From the NCBI RefSeq assembly GCF_030812215.1, contig NZ_JAUSSG010000009.1, forward strand, positions 1 through 64,000: DNA of 64,000 bases, in the 5' to 3' direction. Origin of the DNA: Variovorax boronicumulans. Its GTDB lineage: Bacteria; Pseudomonadota; Gammaproteobacteria; Burkholderiales; Burkholderiaceae_C. The notes below the pieces were generated by a model that worked only from the letters and a program-made list of their open reading frames with translations, searched no databases and was not told the DNA's origin. Of this stretch, positions 8,285 through 16,074 are shown in pieces. A program made the translations under genes and the position numbers. The number at the start of each line of letters is the position of its first letter. Within the stretch, counting starts at the first letter, position 1.

Positions 8285-9283
8285 TCAGGAGGCCGCGAAT
8301 GCAAACCAGGCTTTCGCCTCGGAGGGCAACGCGCGCCCTGTTGCGTGGGCGCGCGTCAGAACCTGCCAGAAGTGGCGGTAGCTCGCGCGGTCGTGCAATG
8401 TGCCATCAATTTGTGTCGGAGCCCAATCCGCAGCTGCGGCTTTTGCAATGATTTGTGTAGCAACCTGGATCTGCGCCTCGTCAGGCGCGAAGGCCTCCAG
8501 GATGGGGCGGATCTGGTTCGGATGGATGCTCCACATGCGCGTGTAGCCAAATTCGGTGGCGGCCTTGCGGGCCGCGACGCGCATCGCATCGGTGTTGTTG
8601 AACTCGGTGACCACGCAGTGCGAGGGCACCTTGCCGTAGGCGTGCGCCGCCGAGGCGATGGCCAGCTTGGCGCGCACTACCAACGGATGGGTGAACTGAC
8701 CGGCCGCGCCCATACCGTCGGCGGGAATGGCGCCGGCATGCGCCGACACGAAATCCATCAGGCCGAAGCTGAGCGACTGCACGCGCGGATGCGCGGCGAT
8801 CTCGAAAGCGTTGTGCACCGCCAGGGGCGATTCGATCAGCACGTGCAGCGGCAGCGCCTCGGCGTCGGCCGCTTCGAGCGCGGCAACGGCCTGCAACACG
8901 TCGGCCACCGATTCGACCTTGGGCACCATCAGGTGGCTCAGGCGCTGGCCGGCGCGTCCGGCAATGGTGATCACGTCGCCCGCGAAGGCCGGGTGGTCGA
9001 CCGGGTGCACACGCACACCGACGCGCATGCCGAGCTTCGCCGCCAGCGCCAGTTCGGTAACGAGGGCGGCGTGCTCGGCCTCGCCGCCCACCGGGGCGCC
9101 GTCTTCGCAATCGAGGGTGACGTCGAACACGCAGGCGCCGAACTCCTCGGCCATCTCGGCCTGGAGCGCGAGGCTCTTCTTCATGCGCGCTTCGACGCCG
9201 CTGTAGTGGTCGCACACAGGCAGCGTCACTGCGCCTGCTTGCGCGCCGAGCAGCACTTCAGCGGGGTGAACGACCTGGGTCAT
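8285..9283 (-). CDS. HpcH/HpaI aldolase / CitE-like CoA-ester lyase
   Basis: 332 residues. A TIM-barrel lyase pattern: FDVTLDCEDGAPVG carries the Asp/Glu metal ligands, GMRVGVRVHPVDHP the CoA-phosphate-binding Arg, then MVPKVESVADV, and the C-terminal MWSIHPNQIRPI segment. The family cleaves or forms beta-hydroxyacyl-CoA esters (citryl-, malyl-, methylmalyl-CoA). No CitD or CitF partners are present, so a true citrate lyase is unlikely; malyl-CoA or a related ester is more plausible. It lies 6 nt from the tam stop, in an operon-like run with mdh. Confidence 0.85.
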   Translation of the reverse strand: MTQVVHPAEVLLGAQAGAVTLPVCDHYSGVEARMKKSLALQAEMAEEFGACVFDVTLDCEDGAPVGGEAEHAALVTELALAAKLGMRVGVRVHPVDHPAFAGDVITIAGRAGQRLSHLMVPKVESVADVLQAVAALEAADAEALPLHVLIESPLAVHNAFEIAAHPRVQSLSFGLMDFVSAHAGAIPADGMGAAGQFTHPLVVRAKLAIASAAHAYGKVPSHCVVTEFNNTDAMRVAARKAATEFGYTRMWSIHPNQIRPILEAFAPDEAQIQVATQIIAKAAAADWAPTQIDGTLHDRASYRHFWQVLTRAHATGRALPSEAKAWFAFAAS

Positions 9284-9289
9284 GCCTTC

Positions 9290-10069
9290 TTACGCCTTCT
9301 TCTGCGCCACGATGAACATGCGCGGAAAGGCGAGCAATCGCTTGCCGTCGGTGCGGGCGGGATAGGCCTCGTTCACGCGGCGTTCGTATTCCGCGAGGTA
9401 GCTCGCCTGCAGGTCGGGCGGGAGCCGGTCGACGAAGGGTTTCAAGCCCGTACCGCGCACCCATTCGACGATGGAAGCGGCGTCCGCCATGCGGTGCTGG
9501 TAGATCGTGTGCCAGACATCGACGTTGGCCGCATGCGGCGCCAAGAGGTCGTAATAACCGCCGAGCGGCAGCAGCTTGGTACGCAGCCGGTCGGCATCGC
9601 CGATGGGCTCGGCCCAGGGCGCTTCGGCAGCCAGCGCGCGCATCAGGCGGTGCGTGGGCTCCTGGCGGTTGTCGGGCATCTGGACGGCGAGCACGCCGCC
9701 CGGGGCCAGCGCGTCGAACAGGCGCGGGATCAGTGTTTCGTGATCCGGCACCCATTGCAGGGACGCGTTGGCGTAAATGAGATCGGGCGCTTGGTCTTGC
9801 GGCGCCCAGGTCGCGATGTCGCTCAACTCGAAGCGCGCGCCGGGCAGGCGCTCGCGCGCGCTGGCCAGCATGGCTTCGGAGTTGTCGGTCCCGAGGGCTT
9901 GCGCCTTCGGGAACCGGTTGACCAGCAGCTCGGTGGAGTTGCCCGGCCCGCAACCGAGGTCGACCACGCGGTCGGCTTCGGCCAACGGCACCCGCGCCAG
10001 GAGTTCCTGCGCGGGTCGTGTGCGCTCGTCCTCGTAGCGACGGTAGAGCGCGGGGTTCCAGTCGAGCAT
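9290..10069 (-). CDS. tam: Trans-aconitate 2-methyltransferase
   Basis: 259 residues, class I SAM-dependent methyltransferase. Motif I is VVDLGCGPGNST (residues about 35-46) and the acidic loop is ALGTDNSEAML. The Tam-specific start LDWNPALYRRYEDERTRPA and the motif IYANASLQWVPDH are clear. It methylates trans-aconitate, a by-product of aconitase chemistry that inhibits the enzyme. Encoding it in the same run as acnB makes functional sense. Spacing to mdh is 15 nt. Confidence 0.93.
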   Translation of the reverse strand: MLDWNPALYRRYEDERTRPAQELLARVPLAEADRVVDLGCGPGNSTELLVNRFPKAQALGTDNSEAMLASARERLPGARFELSDIATWAPQDQAPDLIYANASLQWVPDHETLIPRLFDALAPGGVLAVQMPDNRQEPTHRLMRALAAEAPWAEPIGDADRLRTKLLPLGGYYDLLAPHAANVDVWHTIYQHRMADAASIVEWVRGTGLKPFVDRLPPDLQASYLAEYERRVNEAYPARTDGKRLLAFPRMFIVAQKKA

Positions 10070-10084
10070 GCTGCGGGGCCTTGC

Positions 10085-11071
10085 TTACAGCAGGTGGGCC
10101 ACGCCGGCGCGTTCGCCTTCGAGTTCTTCGAGGGTCTTGTTGATGCGTTCCTGGCTGAAGGCGTCGATCTCCAGGCCTTCGACCAGCTTGTACTCACCGT
10201 TTTCGCAGGTGACCGGGAAGCCGAACATCACGTCCTTCGGAATGCCGTACTGGCCGTCCGACGGGATGCCCATCGTGACCCACTTGCCGTTGGTGCCCAG
10301 GGCCCAGTCGCGCATGTGGTCGATGGCAGCGTTGGCAGCCGAGGCAGCCGACGACAGGCCGCGTGCTTCGATGATGGCCGCGCCGCGCTTGCCGACGGTC
10401 GGCAGGAAGGTGTTGGCGTTCCATTCCTGGTCGTTGATCATCTTGGCGACGCTTTCGCCATTGATCGTGGCGAAACGGTAGTCGGCGTACATCGTGGGCG
10501 AGTGGTTGCCCCAGACGGTGAGCTTTTCGATGTCGGCCACAGCCTTGCCGGTCTTGGCGGCGATCTGGCTGGCGGCACGGTTGTGGTCCAGGCGCAGCAT
10601 GGCGGTGAAGTTCTTGCGCGGCAGGTCGGGCGCGCTCTTCATGGCGATGTAGGCGTTGGTGTTGGCGGGGTTGCCGACCACCAGAACCTTGACGTTGCGG
10701 CTGGCGACGGCGTTGAGAGCCTTGCCTTGTGCCGTGAAGATGGCACCGTTGACGGCCAGCAGTTCGGCGCGTTCCATGCCGGGGCCGCGGGGACGCGAGC
10801 CGACCAGGAGGGCGTAGTCAGCATCCTTGAAGGCGGTCATCGGGTCGCCGTGGGCTTCCATGCCGGCCAAGAGCGGGAAGGCGCAATCGTCCAGCTCCAT
10901 CATCACGCCCTTGAGCGCCTTCTGGGCCTTCTCATCGGGGATTTCGAGCAGTTGCAGGATGACCGGCTGGTCTTTGCCGAGCATTTCGCCGGATGCGATA
11001 CGGAACAACAGGGCGTAACCGATTTGACCGGCGGCACCGGTAACGGCAACGCGGACGGGCTTTTTGCTCAT
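10085..11071 (-). CDS. mdh: Malate dehydrogenase (NAD)
   Basis: 328 residues. Oxidises malate to oxaloacetate. The N-terminal NAD-binding motif is VTGAAGQIGYALLFRIA. The substrate-binding loop contains SRPRGPGMERAELL, and the catalytic His is in VWGNHSPTMYADY. Length and sequence fit the 329-residue eukaryote-like MDH of betaproteobacteria. It is first gene of the leftward TCA group and diverges from gntR. A TAAAAT at 11170-11175 (minus strand) may be its -10. Confidence 0.97.
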   Translation of the reverse strand: MSKKPVRVAVTGAAGQIGYALLFRIASGEMLGKDQPVILQLLEIPDEKAQKALKGVMMELDDCAFPLLAGMEAHGDPMTAFKDADYALLVGSRPRGPGMERAELLAVNGAIFTAQGKALNAVASRNVKVLVVGNPANTNAYIAMKSAPDLPRKNFTAMLRLDHNRAASQIAAKTGKAVADIEKLTVWGNHSPTMYADYRFATINGESVAKMINDQEWNANTFLPTVGKRGAAIIEARGLSSAASAANAAIDHMRDWALGTNGKWVTMGIPSDGQYGIPKDVMFGFPVTCENGEYKLVEGLEIDAFSQERINKTLEELEGERAGVAHLL

Positions 11072-11194
11072 GGGAAGACTCCAGAAGGTGATGAAACGGG
11101 GTCGGCGCTCTCGTGGGGCGCCAAGGTCCGACGGGGGAAACAGTGTCCCGCGGCGCGAGACCGGCCCGCATTTTAAGCCGATTCAATGAGCCTC

Positions 11195-11214
11195 GTCTTA
11201 TGTCTTATATAAGA
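11195..11214. promoter_or_regulatory. Palindrome in mdh-gntR divergent promoter region
   Basis: Perfect 12-bp palindrome TCTTATATAAGA at 11203-11214, with an extra direct copy of GTCTTAT starting at 11195 just before it. It lies between divergent mdh and gntR, 41 bp before the gntR ATG. A dyad of this kind next to a GntR gene suggests an operator for the encoded repressor, perhaps controlling both directions. Confidence 0.55.
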
Positions 11215-11254
11215 TATCCTCGGGGGCGACGCCAAGGCGCACCCCACCGCTGCC

Positions 11255-12013
11255 ATGAACACCCCCACCGCCCTCGACGAGCCCGCGACGCCGTCCTTCA
11301 GTCCGCTCTACCAGCAGATCAAGACATTGATCCTGCAGAGCCTGCAGGCGGGCGAGTGGAAGCCCGGCGAACCCATTCCGAGCGAGATGGACCTGGCCGT
11401 ACGTTTTCGCGTGAGCCAGGGCACGGTGCGCAAGGCCATCGACGAACTCTCGGCCGAAAACCTGGTGGTGCGGCGCCAGGGCAAGGGCACCTTCGTCGCT
11501 ACGCATGCCGAGCAACATGTGCAGTACCGCTTCCTCAAGCTCGTACCCGATGCCGGCGACCCGAGCATTGAAGGCCCCGCCGAACGGACCATCGTCGACT
11601 GCAAGCGCCTGCGCGCATCGGCCGACGTGGCGCGCGCGCTCGGCCTTCGCACCGGCGACGCCGTGCTGCAGGTGCGCCGCGTGCTCGCCTATGCGGGCGT
11701 GCCGACCATCCTGGAAGACCTCTGGCTGCCCGGCACGCCCTTCAAGGGACTCACGGCCGAGCGCCTGCGCGCATGGCCCGGCCCGATGTATGCGCTCTTC
11801 GAGACCGAGTTCGGCGTGCGCATGGTGCGTGCCGAAGAAAAAATCCGTGCGGTGCTGCCCGATGCGGAGCAAGCTGCGCTGCTCGCGGTGACGTCGCAGA
11901 TGCCGCTGCTGAGCGTCGAACGCGTGGCGCACACGTACCACGACATGCCGATGGAGTTGCGCCGAGGTCTCTATCGCACCGACACGCACCACTATCGCAA
12001 CCAGCTCGGCTGA
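11255..12013 (+). CDS. GntR-family regulator, HutC/UTRA subfamily
   Basis: 252 residues. Residues about 14-75 are a winged helix: LYQQIKTLILQSLQAGEWKP, PIPSEMDLAVRFRVSQGTVR, LVVRRQGKGTFVA. Residues about 85-245 are a UTRA effector domain ending in VERVAHTYHDMPMELRRGLY with the characteristic Tyr/Arg strand. It sits between mdh and sdhCDAB, which suggests it senses a carboxylic acid or CoA ester and controls TCA genes; the effector is unknown. Candidate sites are the palindromes at 11203 and 12135. Confidence 0.88.
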   Translation: MNTPTALDEPATPSFSPLYQQIKTLILQSLQAGEWKPGEPIPSEMDLAVRFRVSQGTVRKAIDELSAENLVVRRQGKGTFVATHAEQHVQYRFLKLVPDAGDPSIEGPAERTIVDCKRLRASADVARALGLRTGDAVLQVRRVLAYAGVPTILEDLWLPGTPFKGLTAERLRAWPGPMYALFETEFGVRMVRAEEKIRAVLPDAEQAALLAVTSQMPLLSVERVAHTYHDMPMELRRGLYRTDTHHYRNQLG

Positions 12014-12134
12014 CGACGCATCGACATGGACCATCGAACCAACCGCCTCGAAGCACCCGCACAGCGGGAACAACACGCTACGAAGTCAATAGCATCCGAC
12101 TGCTGCGGTGCGCCGACTCGAGCGCGTTCGATGC

Positions 12135-12157
12135 GCAATGGTGCATTGCAATAGAAT
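12135..12157 (+). promoter_or_regulatory. Candidate sdh operon promoter with operator-like dyad
   Basis: GCAATG-GTG-CATTGC, an inverted repeat with 3-bp spacer at 12135-12149, directly precedes a TAGAAT -10-like box at 12152-12157, about 90 bp before sdhC. The dyad would sit in the -35/-10 spacer, a position suited to repression. The -35 itself is poor. Confidence 0.4.
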
Positions 12158-12247
12158 TTTGCGTTGTTTGCATTTCCGCAGAAGAAACAAAAGCGTTCGC
12201 TCTCAGAACAAGCCAACAAGTCACAAAGCCACGAAAGCATCCCCTCA

Positions 12248-12694
12248 ATGACAGAGCTTGCAACTCCCCCCCGGCCACCGCGTCGCGAATTCCGAAACAT
12301 CAACGCGTTCACCGATCTCACGACGTATCGGCTGCCGCCGGCCGGCATCGTGTCGATCCTGCACCGCGTCAGCGGCGTGATCATGTTCCTGCTGCTGCCG
12401 TTCATCATCTGGATGTTCGACACCTCGCTCTCATCTGACTATTCGTTCGCCAAATTCAAGGCCGCATTCAACAGCGGCCTTGGTTTCGTTCCGGGATGGT
12501 TTTTCAAGCTTGTCGCACTTGCGCTGATCTGGGCCTACCTGCACCACTTCATCGCGGGCCTGCGCCACCTCTGGATGGACGTGAGCCACGCCGCAGTGAC
12601 CAAGGAATTCGGCCACACCTCGGCCGTGGTCACGCTGGCACTGAGCGTTCTGCTCACCGTGGTGCTCGGCGCCAAGCTGTTCGGCCTGTACTGA
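12248..12694 (+). CDS. sdhC: Succinate dehydrogenase cytochrome b556 subunit
   Basis: 148 residues, integral membrane subunit of complex II. HRVSGVIMFLLLPFIIW starts TM1 and contains the conserved HRxSG quinone-site motif. TM2 (FKLVALALIWAYLHHFIAGL) carries the heme-ligand histidine, and TM3 is AVVTLALSVLLTVVLGAKL. The start MTELATPPRPP is chosen; an upstream in-frame ATG at 12164 adds 28 residues without family match. Followed after 13 nt by sdhD, with an AGAAGGAG ribosome site. Confidence 0.95.
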   Translation: MTELATPPRPPRREFRNINAFTDLTTYRLPPAGIVSILHRVSGVIMFLLLPFIIWMFDTSLSSDYSFAKFKAAFNSGLGFVPGWFFKLVALALIWAYLHHFIAGLRHLWMDVSHAAVTKEFGHTSAVVTLALSVLLTVVLGAKLFGLY

Positions 12695-12707
12695 GAAGGA
12701 GCCCCCC

Positions 12708-13073
12708 ATGTCTGTGAATTACGGCTCCAAGCGCATCGTCGTCGGCGCTCATTACGGTTTGCGCGACTGGCTCAGCCAGCGCATCACGGGCGGCCTGATG
12801 GCGCTCTTCACGATCATCCTGCTCGCGCAGATGATCTTCACGCGCGGCCCGATCGGCTACGACCTGTGGGCGGGCATCTTCGCCGCGCAGTGGATGAAGG
12901 TGCTGACCTTCTCCGTGATCGTCTCCCTGCTCTATCACGTGTGGGTCGGCATGCGCGACGTGTGGATGGACTACGTCCAGCCCGTCGGCATCCGTCTCGT
13001 GCTGCAAATTTTCACCATCGTCTGGCTTGTCGGTTGTGCGGGTTGGGCCATTCAAGTGCTTTGGAAGATCTGA
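12708..13073 (+). CDS. sdhD: Succinate dehydrogenase hydrophobic membrane anchor
   Basis: 121 residues with three TM helices: ITGGLMALFTIILLAQMIF, WMKVLTFSVIVSLLYHVWVG and VLQIFTIVWLVGCAGWAIQV. The YHVWVGMRDVWMDYV segment holds the conserved His (heme) and Asp-Tyr quinone-site residues. It pairs with SdhC to anchor the flavoprotein and Fe-S subunits and reduce ubiquinone. Strong AGAAGGAG ribosome site. Confidence 0.95.
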   Translation: MSVNYGSKRIVVGAHYGLRDWLSQRITGGLMALFTIILLAQMIFTRGPIGYDLWAGIFAAQWMKVLTFSVIVSLLYHVWVGMRDVWMDYVQPVGIRLVLQIFTIVWLVGCAGWAIQVLWKI

Positions 13074-13088
13074 CCTGACATCCCCACC

Positions 13089-14897
13089 ATGACCTACACA
13101 AAAGAACAAATCACCAAGCGCAAGTTCGACGTCGTGATCGTCGGCGCCGGCGGCTCCGGCATGCGCGCCTCGCTGCAACTGGCACGCGCCGGCCTCAACG
13201 TGGCCGTGCTCTCCAAGGTGTTCCCCACGCGTTCGCACACCGTCGCTGCACAAGGCGGCGTGGGCGCGTCGCTCGGCAACATGAGCGAGGACAACTGGCA
13301 CTACCACTTCTACGACACGATCAAGGGCTCCGACTGGCTCGGCGACCAGGATGCGATCGAGTTCATGTGCCGCGAAGCACCGAAGGTCGTGTACGAGCTC
13401 GAGCACTTCGGCATGCCCTTCGACCGCAACCCCGACGGCACGATCTACCAGCGTCCCTTCGGCGGCCACACGGCCAACTACGGCGAGAAGCCCGTGCAGC
13501 GCGCCTGCGCCGCGGCCGACCGCACCGGCCACGCGATGCTGCACACGCTCTACCAAAAGAACGTGGAAGCGCGCACCCAGTTCTTCGTCGAATGGATGGC
13601 GCTGGACCTCATTCGTGACGACGAAGGCGACGTGGTCGGCGTGACCGCACTCGAAATGGAAACCGGCGACCTGCACATCCTGCAGGCCAAGACCGTGCTG
13701 CTCGCCACCGGCGGCGCGGGCCGCATCTTCCAGGCCTCGACCAACGCCTTCATCAATACCGGCGACGGCCTCGGCATGGCGGCGCGCTCGGGCATTCCGC
13801 TGCAGGACATGGAGTTCTGGCAGTTCCACCCGACCGGCGTGGCCGGCGCGGGCGTGCTGCTGACCGAAGGCTGCCGTGGCGAAGGCGCCATCCTGCTGAA
13901 CAGCAACGGCGAACGCTTCATGGAGCGCTATGCGCCCACGCTGAAGGACCTGGCGCCGCGCGACTTCGTCTCGCGCTCGATGGACCAGGAAATCAAGGAA
14001 GGCCGAGGCTGCGGTCCCAACAAGGACTACGTGCTGCTCAAGCTCGACCACCTGGGCGCAGACACCATCCACAAGCGCCTGCCCTCGGTGTACGAAATCG
14101 GCGTCAACTTCGCCAACGTCGACATCACCAAGGAACCGATTCCCGTGGTGCCGACCATCCACTACCAGATGGGCGGCATCCCGACCAACATCCATGGCCA
14201 GGTCGTCATCCAGAAGGGCGAGGACAACAGCGCCGTGGTGAACGGCCTCTACGCGGTGGGCGAATGCTCCTGCGTGAGCGTGCACGGCGCGAACCGCCTG
14301 GGCACCAACTCGCTGCTCGACCTCTTGGTGTTCGGCCGCGCGGCCGGCAACCACATCGTCGAGTTCAACGACAAGCTGAAGGAACACAAGGACCTCCCGA
14401 AGGATGCGGCCGACCGCACGCTGGAGCGCCTGAACCGCCTCGAATCGGCCACCACCGGCGAGTACGCGCAGGACGTGGCCGGCGAGATCCGCGCCGTCAT
14501 GCAGCAGCACGCCGCAGTGTTCCGCAAGCAAGCCTCGATGGACGAAGGCGTGGTCAAGATCGCCGCCGTGCGCGAGCGCGTCAATGCCATCGGCCTGAAG
14601 GACAAGTCGAAGGTGTTCAACACCGCCCGCATCGAAGCGCTGGAAGTCGACAACCTGATCGAAGTGGCGCAGGCCACGATGGTCTCCGCCGCTGCCCGCA
14701 AGGAATGCCGCGGCGCCCACACGGTGGAAGACTACGAACGTCCCGCGGACGATCCGGTCGCACCGCTCGGTCGCGACGACGCCAACTGGATGAAGCACAC
14801 GCTCTGGTACAGCCAGGACAACCGCCTCTCGTACAAGCCGGTCAAGCTGCAGCCGCTCACGGTGGCCTCGGTTCCGCCGAAGGTCCGCACGTTCTAA
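13089..14897 (+). CDS. sdhA: Succinate dehydrogenase flavoprotein subunit
   Basis: 602 residues. The FAD dinucleotide fold is VVIVGAGGSGMRASLQLARA; covalent FAD attaches at His in RSHTVAAQGGVGASLGN (about residue 49). Substrate-site residues are in FHPTGVAGAGVLLTEGCRGE and TIHYQMGGIPTN; the flavin cap ends with SVHGANRLGTNSLLDL. Oxidises succinate to fumarate on the cytoplasmic face of complex II. Standard place in sdhCDAB. Confidence 0.98.
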   Translation: MTYTKEQITKRKFDVVIVGAGGSGMRASLQLARAGLNVAVLSKVFPTRSHTVAAQGGVGASLGNMSEDNWHYHFYDTIKGSDWLGDQDAIEFMCREAPKVVYELEHFGMPFDRNPDGTIYQRPFGGHTANYGEKPVQRACAAADRTGHAMLHTLYQKNVEARTQFFVEWMALDLIRDDEGDVVGVTALEMETGDLHILQAKTVLLATGGAGRIFQASTNAFINTGDGLGMAARSGIPLQDMEFWQFHPTGVAGAGVLLTEGCRGEGAILLNSNGERFMERYAPTLKDLAPRDFVSRSMDQEIKEGRGCGPNKDYVLLKLDHLGADTIHKRLPSVYEIGVNFANVDITKEPIPVVPTIHYQMGGIPTNIHGQVVIQKGEDNSAVVNGLYAVGECSCVSVHGANRLGTNSLLDLLVFGRAAGNHIVEFNDKLKEHKDLPKDAADRTLERLNRLESATTGEYAQDVAGEIRAVMQQHAAVFRKQASMDEGVVKIAAVRERVNAIGLKDKSKVFNTARIEALEVDNLIEVAQATMVSAAARKECRGAHTVEDYERPADDPVAPLGRDDANWMKHTLWYSQDNRLSYKPVKLQPLTVASVPPKVRTF

Positions 14898-14945
14898 GTC
14901 ACGGCTAACAGTCAGCCAAGTAAAAGCATTCACAAGGTCACTACG

Positions 14946-15647
14946 ATGAAGCGCACATTCCAGATCTACCGCTACGACCCGGACAAGGACGCCAAGCCCT
15001 ACATGCAGACGGTCGAGATCGAACTCGACGGCCACGAACGCATGCTGCTGGACGCCCTGATGAAGCTCAAGGCGCAAGACCCGACGCTGTCGTTCCGCCG
15101 CTCGTGCCGCGAAGGCGTCTGCGGTTCCGACGCGATGAACATCAACGGCAAGAACGGCCTGGCCTGCCTCACCAACATGCTCACGCTCAAGGGCACGATC
15201 GTGTTGAAGCCGCTGCCGGGTCTGCCCGTCATTCGCGACCTGATCGTGGACATGACGCAGTTCTTCAAGCAGTACAACTCGATCAAGCCGTACCTGCAGA
15301 ACGACAACGTGCCGCCCGAAAAGGAACGCCTGCAGTCGCCCGAAGAGCGCGAAGAGCTCAACGGCCTGTACGAGTGCATCCTGTGCGCGAGCTGCTCCAC
15401 GAGCTGCCCGAGCTTCTGGTGGAACCCCGACAAGTTCGTGGGCCCGGCCGGTCTCCTGCAGGCCTACCGCTTCATCGCCGACAGCCGCGACGAAGCCACC
15501 GCCGAGCGCCTGGACAACCTGGAAGACCCGTACCGCCTGTTCCGCTGCCACACGATCATGAACTGCGTCGATGTGTGCCCGAAGAGCCTGAACCCCACCA
15601 AGGCCATCGGCAAGATCAAGGAATTGATGGTGCGCCGCGCCATCTGA
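14946..15647 (+). CDS. sdhB: Succinate dehydrogenase iron-sulfur subunit
   Basis: 233 residues. The N-terminal [2Fe-2S] ferredoxin domain has SCREGVCGSDAMNING...LAC. The C-terminal domain has CILCASCSTSCPSFWW and CHTIMNCVDVCPKSLNP for the [4Fe-4S] and [3Fe-4S] centres. Carries electrons from SdhA flavin to ubiquinone. Confidence 0.98.
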   Translation: MKRTFQIYRYDPDKDAKPYMQTVEIELDGHERMLLDALMKLKAQDPTLSFRRSCREGVCGSDAMNINGKNGLACLTNMLTLKGTIVLKPLPGLPVIRDLIVDMTQFFKQYNSIKPYLQNDNVPPEKERLQSPEEREELNGLYECILCASCSTSCPSFWWNPDKFVGPAGLLQAYRFIADSRDEATAERLDNLEDPYRLFRCHTIMNCVDVCPKSLNPTKAIGKIKELMVRRAI

Positions 15648-15651
15648 AGCC

Positions 15652-16050
15652 ATGACCCCCACGTTCGGCACTGACGTGTCCTCTCTGCCCCCCGAGGGGG
15701 CCGCGGCCGCCTTGGGAGCGGCCCGGCGGCGGCCGGAGCCGCCCACCGCGGACGCTGGCGAGCCACTCAGCGAACGTGCGCTGAGCAAGCTGAAATGGCG
15801 TTGCCGGCGCGGCCTGCTCGAGAACGACCTGTTCATCGCCCGCTTCTTCGAGCGGCACGAATCCCGCATGACCAACGGCCAGGCGGGCGCGATGGAGACA
15901 TTGATGGACCTGTCGGACAACGACCTCCTCGACCTTTTGCTGCGCAGGAAGGAGCCCGAGCCCGAATGGGCCGGGGCCGAGGTGGTCGCATTGCTGCAAT
16001 TGATGCGCACCGACGGCGCCCAGCGCCCCGCAATCTCTCCTTCGTCCTGA
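15652..16050 (+). CDS. sdhE: SdhE, FAD assembly factor 2 family, with repeat-derived N-terminal extension
   Basis: 132 residues; the family is usually about 80-100. The core (residues about 42-120, LSERALSKLKWRCRRGLLEN) carries the RRGLLENDLFI form of the RGxxE motif that promotes covalent flavinylation of SdhA. MDLSDNDLLDLLL matches the C-terminal helix. The first 40 residues (SSLPPEGAAAALGAARRRPE) are low-complexity and encoded by a palindromic repeat (15681-15736). ATG 15652 is 4 nt after sdhB with a weak ribosome site; a later non-ATG start such as TTG near 15711 is possible. Confidence 0.88.
   Translation: MTPTFGTDVSSLPPEGAAAALGAARRRPEPPTADAGEPLSERALSKLKWRCRRGLLENDLFIARFFERHESRMTNGQAGAMETLMDLSDNDLLDLLLRRKEPEPEWAGAEVVALLQLMRTDGAQRPAISPSS
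15681..15736. repeat. GC-rich palindromic repeat inside sdhE 5' end
   Basis: Two adjacent dyads: CCCCC-CGA-GGGGG, then GGCCGC-cttggga-GCGGCC, followed by CGGCGGCGGCCGG. It resembles the GC-rich intergenic palindromes common in Comamonadaceae genomes (from memory, not searched). Here it is in frame with sdhE and encodes its odd N-terminus. Confidence 0.5.
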
Positions 16051-16074
16051 ATCCTCCTCTGAAAGTAAATCGAA

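Noticed and set aside
8285..9283. True citrate lyase beta subunit
   Set aside because: No CitD or CitF genes adjacent and aerobic TCA context.
8186..11176. 996-codon plus-strand open frame
   Set aside because: Antisense to lyase, tam and mdh; a GC-rich shadow frame of His/Arg/Gly-rich composition with no family pattern.
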